Source: Caproiciproducens faecalis (lineage in GTDB: Bacteria > Bacillota > Clostridia > Oscillospirales > Acutalibacteraceae). Taken from it: a stretch of DNA of 64,000 nucleotides. Below the pieces are notes generated by a model. It ran no database searches, was not told where the DNA came from, and worked only from the letters and a program-made list of their open reading frames with translations. Positions 58,140-64,000 of this stretch are shown here, piece after piece. The translations under genes were made by a program, and so were the position numbers. The stretch is from NCBI RefSeq assembly GCF_019448085.1, contig NZ_JAGFNZ010000002.1, forward strand, positions 827,604 through 891,603. The letters are read 5' to 3'. The first letter of the stretch is position 1. Each line of letters opens with the position of its first letter.

Positions 58140-58208
58140 GTAAATATTACAAAACCCCGCCCTTTTGGCAGGGCTGCCTTTTTGAAAAAAGCGCGCCGCA
58201 AAACGGCG
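58140..58208 (-). promoter_or_regulatory. rplM leader with two terminator-like hairpins (L13-type attenuator)
   Basis: On the minus strand, about 13 nt after the expected transcription start, GCGCCG/CGGCGC is followed by GCTTTTTTC; then CCCTGCC/GGCGGGG is followed by TTTTGTAA. Both look like intrinsic terminators between promoter and gene, which suggests feedback or antitermination control as for known L13 leaders. Confidence 0.6.
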
Positions 58209-58227
58209 CAAAGGAATTGCATGTATG

Positions 58228-58256
58228 ATACTACCACATGGAAGCCGCTGTGTCAA
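58228..58256 (-). promoter_or_regulatory. Sigma-A promoter of rplM-rpsI
   Basis: TTGACA, 17 bases, TAGTAT on the minus strand. Confidence 0.75.
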
Positions 58257-58371
58257 GGGTAAAGTGCGATTATTTTAATTTAGTTGATAGTTTACTCCTG
58301 TTTTCACCTGTTTTTAGCCTGTTTCTCGTTGTCGCTTCTCCGTCATTTCATTTTTTATCGTGTTTTCTTTT

Positions 58372-58429
58372 AATTGTCAACCTAAATTTATTCTGTAGGG
58401 TTGACAATTGTAAAAATTTTGCCTATACT
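58372..58429 (+). promoter_or_regulatory. BirA-type operator over the bioY promoter
   Basis: Inverted repeat AATTGTCAACC (58372-58382) and GGTTGACAATT (58399-58409), perfect 11-bp arms 16 bp apart, the architecture of Firmicute biotin repressor sites. The second arm contains the -35 TTGACA; -10 TATACT follows after 17 bases (58424-58429). Confidence 0.8.
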
Positions 58430-58460
58430 GAACGTATTATTTATCATACAGGAGATGCCT

Positions 58461-59009
58461 ATGAAAACGAAACAGCTGACCTTGACCGCTCTGTTCACCG
58501 CGCTGACCATTGTATTTGCGCAGCTGATTCTTCCGCTGTCGTTCACCCCGGTTCCACTGTCGCTTTCTCTTTTGCCGGTTTATCTTTCCGGCGCGATCCT
58601 GCCGAAACGCCATGCCGTGTATTCCCAACTGGTCTACCTTTTGATCGGCGCAGCGGGCCTGCCGGTTTTTGCCGGGTTCAGGGGCGGACCCGGAGTCCTT
58701 TTCGGGCCGACCGGCGGGTTCCTCATCGCTTACCCCATGATGGCCTTTCTGACCGCATGGGTTTTAGAGATTTTGCAAAAGAAGACGCTTCTCAGCTGCA
58801 TTCCCGCCATGCTTGCCGCCCTTACTGCGTGTTACCTGTGCGGCTCTGTCTTTTATATGTTTGTAGGGCATGTCAGCTGGCTGAAATCCCTTTCCGTCAC
58901 GGTTTTCCCCTTTATTGCCTTTGATCTGATGAAAGTCGCCGCCTCCGTTTTGCTTGCTCCGGCAATCAACAAAGCGTTAATCAAATCAAGACTAATACAA
59001 AACGTATAA
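58461..59009 (+). CDS. bioY: Biotin transporter substrate-binding protein BioY
   Basis: 182 residues with six hydrophobic segments. TALFTALTIVFAQLILPLSFTPVPLSLSLL-type start, split by helices, then GPTGGFLIAYPMMAF near 95, the BioY signature. It is the S component of a biotin ECF transporter or a stand-alone carrier. AGGAG precedes the ATG. The BirA-type operator shows repression when biotin is plentiful. No biotin synthesis genes are in the window. Confidence 0.95.
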   Translation: MKTKQLTLTALFTALTIVFAQLILPLSFTPVPLSLSLLPVYLSGAILPKRHAVYSQLVYLLIGAAGLPVFAGFRGGPGVLFGPTGGFLIAYPMMAFLTAWVLEILQKKTLLSCIPAMLAALTACYLCGSVFYMFVGHVSWLKSLSVTVFPFIAFDLMKVAASVLLAPAINKALIKSRLIQNV

Positions 59010-59257
59010 TAATTTCCCCGCCTCTCCCCCGTCCATGAAGACCGCCCCGGCATCTCATCGCATAGGGATACTTTGGGGATACCGGGGGTACAGAGAATTT
59101 TGTATTCCCGACATCGTCTAGAACGACGAAATCAGCGATCGATTCATCATTTTGCTTGTAGTCGAGTCCGCCGTAGGCGCATCCCGGACTGGCAGGTCCT
59201 TTCGGACAAGACCGAAAGTAGGGGCCGCCCGGCCTGAGGGCGAACCCTATATAACAG
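59010..59257. other. Gene-free, GC-rich structured region of unknown origin
   Basis: About 250 bp with hairpins such as CTTTCGG/CCGAAAG near 59199-59217 and a GGGGCCGCCCGGCC stretch near 59221. On the minus strand a frame without stops runs through nearly all of it, with plausible residues (GLDYKQNDESIADFVVLDD) but no start or ribosome-binding site. It may be a mobile-repeat remnant, an RNA, or the decayed end of a gene. Confidence 0.4.
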
Positions 59258-59290
59258 AAAAAAACGGCTGAAAAATCAGCCGCTTTTTTT
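59258..59290. terminator. Intrinsic terminator of aroF
   Basis: CGGCTGA/TCAGCCG around AAAA with T-tracts on both strands; the aroF stop codon touches it. It probably also ends plus-strand bioY transcripts. Confidence 0.85.
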
Positions 59291-60305
59291 ATGCCATTTC
59301 TCTGCCCACGACCTGTGCGAGCGCGCCAACTTTTTGAAATAATGTGCCGTAAGCCTCCGGGGTAAGCTGCTGTGCAGCGTCGCTCATTGCGACCTTCGGA
59401 TTGGGGTGCACTTCAATAATCAGACCGTCTGCGCCCGCGGCAACGGCCGCCAGCGACAGAGAAGCAATGTACCTCGATTTCCCCGCCGCGTGGGACGGGT
59501 CAATGATAATCGGCAGGCTGCTGCGCTCCTTGACCACCGGCACGGCGGACACGTCCAGCGTGTTGCGCGTTGCGGTTTCAAAGGTGCGGATGCCGCGCTC
59601 ACACAGCACAACATTGTAGTTTCCTTCGCTCATAATGTACTCCGCCGCGTCCAGCCATTCCTCCACCGTAGAGGAAATCCCCCGCTTGAGCAGCACGGGA
59701 ATTTTCGCGCGGCCTACTTCGCGCAGCAGGCGGAAGTTTTGCATGTTCCGCGCACCGATCTGCAGCATATCGCAGTACTTGCCCGCAATATCGATCTGGT
59801 CGTGCGCCACGACCTCACTGACCACCTTCAGCCCGCAGGCATCCGCGGCTTTTCTCATCAGCTTCAGTCCTTCTTCTTCCATTCCCTGAAACGAGTACGG
59901 CGAAGTTCTGGGCTTGTAAGCACCACCGCGCAAAAAACGTGCGCCAGCCGCCTTTACACCCTCCGCCGCCTGCATAATCTGGTCTTCACTTTCCACCGCG
60001 CAGGGACCGGCCATCATCACCAGTTTTTTTCTGCCGATGACTTCCTCCCCTACCCGCACCACACGTCCGTCCGGGCACATCTCCCTGCTGGCCAGTTTGT
60101 AGGAGTGCATGATGGGAACGCACTTCTCTACGCCCTCCATCAGTTCAAAGTCAAAGCCGCCCAGCTTTGCCTTGTCCCCCAGTACGCCCACGATCGTCGC
60201 CTGGGAGCCGGTGGAAAGGTTCGCGCCCAGCCCATGTTCCTTCAGAGCCTCTATGACTTTGTCCACATCCTGCTTTGTGGAACCGTTTTTCATTACAATA
60301 ATCAT
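59289..60305 (-). CDS. aroF: 3-deoxy-7-phosphoheptulonate synthase (DAHP synthase)
   Basis: 338 residues. First step of aromatic amino acid synthesis. An N-terminal ferredoxin-like regulatory domain (about 1-65) precedes the type I-beta barrel: GPCAVESEDQ near 97, RGGAYKPRTSPYSFQG near 122, KRGISS near 205, ERGIRTFE near 237, IDPSHAAGKS near 265, EVHPNP near 295. The regulatory domain is linked in relatives to feedback by aromatic end products. Single-gene transcript. Confidence 0.95.
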   Translation of the reverse strand: MIIVMKNGSTKQDVDKVIEALKEHGLGANLSTGSQATIVGVLGDKAKLGGFDFELMEGVEKCVPIMHSYKLASREMCPDGRVVRVGEEVIGRKKLVMMAGPCAVESEDQIMQAAEGVKAAGARFLRGGAYKPRTSPYSFQGMEEEGLKLMRKAADACGLKVVSEVVAHDQIDIAGKYCDMLQIGARNMQNFRLLREVGRAKIPVLLKRGISSTVEEWLDAAEYIMSEGNYNVVLCERGIRTFETATRNTLDVSAVPVVKERSSLPIIIDPSHAAGKSRYIASLSLAAVAAGADGLIIEVHPNPKVAMSDAAQQLTPEAYGTLFQKVGALAQVVGREMA

Positions 60306-60487
60306 AATTTCATACCCTTTTTCGCATTATTAGCAAGTTACAGACCATCGGTTTTTCCGCTGTTTCTTATTTGCTGAAATCAATCAGAAAACCTCCGGCA
60401 TTCACTTTCGTAACTTTATGCTTTAAACTGCTAAACTTATTATACCGATTCTTGCGAAAAATTGCAAGCACAGAATCCTCCGGGTAT

Positions 60488-60519
60488 AAAAAAACAGCCA
60501 CCCTATTGGGTGACTGCCT
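60488..60519 (-). terminator. Intrinsic terminator of the 5S rRNA gene
   Basis: CAGTCACCC/GGGTGGCTG around AATA, then seven T on the minus strand. Confidence 0.85.
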
Positions 60520-60525
60520 TATAAT

Positions 60526-60641
<116 letters not shown>

Positions 60642-60669
60642 TTTTATCTGTTCTCGTGACGACTTGATA

Positions 60670-60698
60670 ATAATACCACCTTCTCCGACAGAATGCAA
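60670..60698 (-). promoter_or_regulatory. Promoter of the isolated 5S rRNA gene
   Basis: TTGCAT, 17 bases, TATTAT on the minus strand, about 22 bp before the mature 5' end. Confidence 0.65.
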
Positions 60699-60813
60699 GC
60701 GTTTTTTAAAAAAATTTTAATTTTTTATTACCTTGAAGTTAACTCCATTCTATTTTAGACGTTTTTTCAGTCTTTTATGCACCCAAAACGCGATTTTAAT
60801 GACTTTTCGGAAT

Positions 60814-62427
60814 TTAACTGTTCATTTCAGCGGAACTCAGCACATTGCGGCAGGCGGCAAAAACACCGACAGAAACCAAAATATTACTGATAATAACCGG
60901 AATGCCCAGAAAAACCGGCGGAAGATCCTTTACAAGCAGATACACAGCCAAGCTTAATCCCGCCGCGGGCAGCAGCAGAATCAGCAGGATTATCATATAG
61001 GCGAACATCAGTAACCCCTTGTTGACCAGCTGACCGAACATCCGCTGGGAAAGGACATTCCCCGCCGTGTAAATGCATCCCATTGAAATATAAATAAACA
61101 TGCAGATCACAGCTATCGCCGGGCCCGTGCGCAGCATTACGCCCAGAACGGCAAAGACCAGCACGCCGTCCACCACCGGCGTCAGCAGCGTTGTCAGAGT
61201 AGCCCAGAAGAGCTTTGCGAAAGGCTTTTCCGGTACCAGATAAATATACGGCTTCATCAGCTCCAGCGTCCAGTCGCCCGCGACGTTGAAGAAGAACTGA
61301 AGATAGCAGCTTGTGCTGAGTGCAATGACCATCATCATGCTGGCGGGCATTCCATCGCCCCCACTCGAGCCAAGCTTCTGCAAAACGAGCGCCAAGAGCA
61401 CATTGATTCCCACTAAAACAAAGCTGGAGGTACGCAGGAACGGAATACGGTTTCTGCGTTTCATTTCACGAATATGCTTAAAGAAGAACACGCTCGCGCC
61501 CCAGCCGTGCCAGATACCGGTATCCGTCACTTTGCGGAGTTTCGTTTCCTTCACGCGAACACCGCTGGTCTTTCCGTTTTTGACTGACTGTTTCAGTTCA
61601 AACGTTGTTTCGGTCGACTGCAGCACATCTTCGTAGTAATCCGCATTGCTGTTGGCAAACAGCAGAATGCTTCCCGCCACTGTGAGCGCGTTGATTGCCG
61701 CAAACAACGCGGTTCGCGCAGCATCCGCGTTGATGACCGCAAACGCCAGGCCCTTGATCCACCCGACAACGGGAGCGAATTCCAGGTACGGAGATGCGAG
61801 CGCCGCGTACAGCGCCTGCTGATTTGCCCCGTGGAACCAGAAGTTGCTCATTACAAAAGCCACGATCATCCCGGTTTCCGCGTATAACACGGTTCTAATC
61901 CACTCTGCGCGTTCCGGGCGGCCGTTTGAGTAGCTGTAAACCAGAAGGGTAATCATCTGAACGGTGAACACCGTCAGCGCAATTCCGCCCACCAGCGCCA
62001 GTACCTGCCAGACGGTAACTCCAAACAGGTTGATTGCCATTCCGGCGTAAAACAGCAGAAATACCATCATCAGCAGCGTGGAAGCCATTTGCTTCACTAA
62101 GCCGTAGGCAAGGATTTTTTTAGGGGAAATCGGCGAAACAAACAGGAAATTTACATCGGACATTCTAAAGAAGGTCGCGCCGCTTTTCAGACCGCTCAAC
62201 ACGCTGGGTACAGTAATAAACAGCAGAATGGCAAAATAGACCCCGTGCAGGATTCCCACATCCAAATAACTGCCGGGAGCCCGAACTTCCTTCTGTGAGC
62301 CGTCAATTAATGAAATCCCCAGAATAACCGCCAAAAACAGGTAGAGAACCAGTTTGGCCGGGTGATGCAGCAGGTCGATCACGCCGTTTTTAATTTCCTT
62401 CCGGGTTAAGTACAGGATTGCTCTCAT
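60814..62427 (-). CDS. ABC exporter membrane protein
   Basis: 537 residues with about twelve hydrophobic segments and a short charged cytoplasmic loop near 270-310. It begins MRAILYLTRKEIKNGVIDLLHHP, which fits the putative ABC exporter family (ABC_export type) of Firmicutes. The substrate is unknown. Its start overlaps the stop of the ATPase gene by 4 bp, so the two form one transporter. Confidence 0.85.
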   Translation of the reverse strand: MRAILYLTRKEIKNGVIDLLHHPAKLVLYLFLAVILGISLIDGSQKEVRAPGSYLDVGILHGVYFAILLFITVPSVLSGLKSGATFFRMSDVNFLFVSPISPKKILAYGLVKQMASTLLMMVFLLFYAGMAINLFGVTVWQVLALVGGIALTVFTVQMITLLVYSYSNGRPERAEWIRTVLYAETGMIVAFVMSNFWFHGANQQALYAALASPYLEFAPVVGWIKGLAFAVINADAARTALFAAINALTVAGSILLFANSNADYYEDVLQSTETTFELKQSVKNGKTSGVRVKETKLRKVTDTGIWHGWGASVFFFKHIREMKRRNRIPFLRTSSFVLVGINVLLALVLQKLGSSGGDGMPASMMMVIALSTSCYLQFFFNVAGDWTLELMKPYIYLVPEKPFAKLFWATLTTLLTPVVDGVLVFAVLGVMLRTGPAIAVICMFIYISMGCIYTAGNVLSQRMFGQLVNKGLLMFAYMIILLILLLPAAGLSLAVYLLVKDLPPVFLGIPVIISNILVSVGVFAACRNVLSSAEMNS

Positions 62428-63143
62428 AGCACAGCCCCGCCTGTCTGAGTGCCTTCCGTAATCTCGAAAAACAGCTGCTCCAAATCTTCGCCGGTGCTTT
62501 CAATTTCCGCCCTGGTGCGTACCGCGGCAATTTGACCATTCATCATAATCAGCGCCTTGTCCCAGAATTCGCGTACGCTGTCCAGCATATGCGTACTGAC
62601 CAGAATGGCGCATCCTTTTTCGCGCAGCTCTATTAAGATGGTCTTCAGCTCCTTAATGGCGTGCGGATCCAGACCGATTAACGGCTCGTCCATCAAGATG
62701 ACCCGCGGCTCGGGCAGCAGCGCGCAACAGATGCTGAGTTTTTGCTGCATTCCTTTACTGAGTTCTTTGCCCAGCTTTTTGCGCTTATCGTCCAGCTCCA
62801 TGCGCTCCAGCAAATCTCTGGCTTTGTCCTTCCAGTTCTCCACCTTATACGCCCGTGCAATAAATTCAAGATGCTCATACACAGTCAGCGTTTCGATCGG
62901 CGCCGGTATTTCCGGAATATAGCCGAAGCTGCGCTTTGCTTCCAAGGTTTTGTTCGGGTGTCCGCACACAGCGATGTTCCCGTTAAAGCGCAGCAGCCCC
63001 GCAATGCACTTGATTGCGGTTGATTTTCCCGCGCCGTTGGGGCCGATCAGCACCGCGATTTCACCCGGCTCCACCCGGAAATTCAAATGATCGTTGGCCA
63101 ATGTATTTCTGTATTTTTTCGTTAGATCCAAAACTTCAAGCAT
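62424..63143 (-). CDS. ABC transporter ATP-binding protein
   Basis: 239 residues. Walker A GPNGAGKSTA near 34, Q-loop near FGYIPEIPAP, signature LSKGMQQK near 130 (starting LGKEL), Walker B VILMDEPLIGLD near 150, H-loop STHML near 190. Partner of the membrane protein at 60814-62427; exporter type as judged by the neighbour. Confidence 0.95.
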   Translation of the reverse strand: MLEVLDLTKKYRNTLANDHLNFRVEPGEIAVLIGPNGAGKSTAIKCIAGLLRFNGNIAVCGHPNKTLEAKRSFGYIPEIPAPIETLTVYEHLEFIARAYKVENWKDKARDLLERMELDDKRKKLGKELSKGMQQKLSICCALLPEPRVILMDEPLIGLDPHAIKELKTILIELREKGCAILVSTHMLDSVREFWDKALIMMNGQIAAVRTRAEIESTGEDLEQLFFEITEGTQTGGAVL

Positions 63144-63183
63144 GAATATCCTCCAAGCTTCTATTCACCATTTAATAGATTCT

Positions 63184-63636
63184 TTAATAATAAATTCCAT
63201 GACTTCTGACAGAGACGCTTGCAATAAAACCGACAAAACAAACCACTGCGGCAAGAACGGTAATCCCGATCAGGACGATGCCGATGGTTAAAAACAGCCT
63301 TGCGCGGCGGGCCTGCTGCGCCGCCAGCGGATTAATGTTCTGGGCGGGCGCCTGTGTCGGCGCTCCGCACCGCGGGCACGCGGCGTCATATAGATAATGT
63401 TTAAAGCCGCAGTTTGGGCACAGAAGATAATTTCCCGACGAATTTCGGATACAAAGATATATAATGCCCGGAATTATCCCTAAAAACCCGACTAAAAGGC
63501 CCCACATCGTCGCGTCAGGGTTTGATTTTGAAGAAGCGTCATGATAAGCCGCCAAACCAAAAAGCACGCGTACGGCAAGCATAACCAGACTGACTATCAT
63601 CATTAAAAAAACAATGCCTATTCGAGCAGATACCAT
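63184..63636 (-). CDS. Membrane protein with zinc-ribbon motif
   Basis: 150 residues: membrane segments near 8-28, 48-64 and 118-140, and between the second and third a CPNCGFKHYLYDAACPRCGA zinc ribbon (about 74-93). It resembles no named family. ATG 63636 follows GGAGGGACAGCA; the longer frame upstream has no ribosome-binding site. Upstream member of the ABC exporter transcript (40 bp gap), so it may be an accessory of the exporter. Confidence 0.75.
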   Translation of the reverse strand: MVSARIGIVFLMMIVSLVMLAVRVLFGLAAYHDASSKSNPDATMWGLLVGFLGIIPGIIYLCIRNSSGNYLLCPNCGFKHYLYDAACPRCGAPTQAPAQNINPLAAQQARRARLFLTIGIVLIGITVLAAVVCFVGFIASVSVRSHGIYY

Positions 63637-63799
63637 TGCTGTCCCTCCGTGCGTAAAAAACATTTTTTTCCTTCCCTTCGTCTGTATTAAGAAGTTAATA
63701 CAATAGTACAAGAATATGAACGAAAAGTCAACCCCGCACATCCACGGATATGATAATCAGCCGCGAATTAGAATGAAAATAAAAAATTAAATGCAAAAA

Positions 63800-63824
63800 A
63801 AGGCCCATCCAAAGGATAGGCCTT
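63800..63824 (-). terminator. Minus-strand intrinsic terminator near the right edge
   Basis: AAGGCCTATCC pairs with GGATGGGCCTT (one wobble), followed by TTTTTTTGC on the minus strand. It would end a transcript coming from the right. The stretch 63637-63890 contains no gene. Confidence 0.7.
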
Positions 63825-63889
63825 ATATTTATACACTCAAAACTGGACTTAGCAGTCGGCACGCGCCTCCGGCGACAAACCAGACAGCA

Positions 63890-63994
63890 AAGTGCTTTCG
63901 CCATTCACAATTTTTCAATTACAATTTTTGTACACTGAAAACTGAATAAAGGGAAGGAAGCAGAGCGAAAAATGAGGGTTGCCAAGAAAAATAT
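63890..63994 (+). other. Leader/spacer sequence typical of the 5' flank of 23S rRNA
   Basis: The sequence ACACTGAAAACTGAATAAAG and the stretch up to AAAATATGG are what is usually found in Firmicute 16S-23S spacers just before 23S rRNA. No 16S 3' end (anti-Shine-Dalgarno CCTCCTTT) is found upstream in the window. Confidence 0.6.
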
Positions 63995-64000
63995 GGTCAA
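63995..64000 (+). rRNA. rrl: 23S ribosomal RNA, first bases only (runs off the right edge)
   Basis: GGTCAA at the window end matches the conserved start of clostridial 23S rRNA (GGTCAAG..., followed by GGGCGCA outside the window). Six bases only; the call rests on the preceding spacer. Confidence 0.5.

Overview
The window is a chromosomal segment of a Gram-positive, anaerobic, spore-forming, flagellated member of the Clostridia, most like an Oscillospiraceae/Ruminococcaceae organism (inference). The reasons are the gene families and gene order (the rimP-nusA-ylxR-ylxQ-infB-rbfA-nrnA-truB-ribF-rpsO-pnp run, a class III fructose bisphosphatase, spoVT, Rnf-type genes), frequent TTG starts with strong Shine-Dalgarno sites, and promoters that match sporulation and motility sigma factors. 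The 5S rRNA and the 23S 5' flank show that it is chromosomal.

Layout. 1-3.3 kb: chemotaxis receptor (partial) and a membrane diguanylate cyclase. 3.5-11.2 kb: an accessory island of small membrane or secreted proteins, all on the minus strand, around an ECF sigma factor and its DUF4367 anti-sigma partner. It carries three near-identical ECF-type promoters, a duplicated promoter/terminator module, gene remnants and one frameshifted gene. 11.3-23.2 kb: housekeeping metabolism (uracil permease, fructose bisphosphatase, MutY, an SDR, a HAD phosphatase, a KdpD/KdpE-like two-component pair, a lactate/malate dehydrogenase plus malic enzyme). 23.2-28.7 kb: a secreted coiled-coil protein, an MMPL transporter and a TetR regulator with two operator palindromes. 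28.8-29.0 kb: a probable small RNA. 29-35.3 kb: phosphohexomutase, phosphodiesterase, a small operon with a sigma-E-type promoter, a membrane protein and proBA. 35.4-46.2 kb: the transcription/translation operon from pnp back to rimP. 46.3-52.4 kb: spoVT with a sigma-G-like promoter, a lipoprotein, an rnfCDEA-like operon and rpe. 52.6-60.3 kb: a G5/3D cell-wall protein, pentapeptide protein, HxlR regulator and flavin-type protein, rplM-rpsI, bioY with a BirA-type operator, and aroF. 60.5-64 kb: an isolated 5S rRNA gene with its own promoter and terminator, an ABC exporter, and sequence typical of the 5' flank of a 23S rRNA gene.

The two most unusual things are these. First, the rnfCDEA-like operon has lost nearly every redox centre of the Rnf complex: there is no RnfG or RnfB, the cysteine ligands in RnfA and RnfE are replaced, the RnfD flavin site is altered, and RnfC lacks its Gly-rich nucleotide/flavin loop while keeping two 4Fe-4S motifs. 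Second, the ECF sigma island has promoter copies in which even the spacer is conserved, and a related 30-bp sequence lies inside the sigma gene itself. Family assignments are from recognition of motifs and not from database searches.
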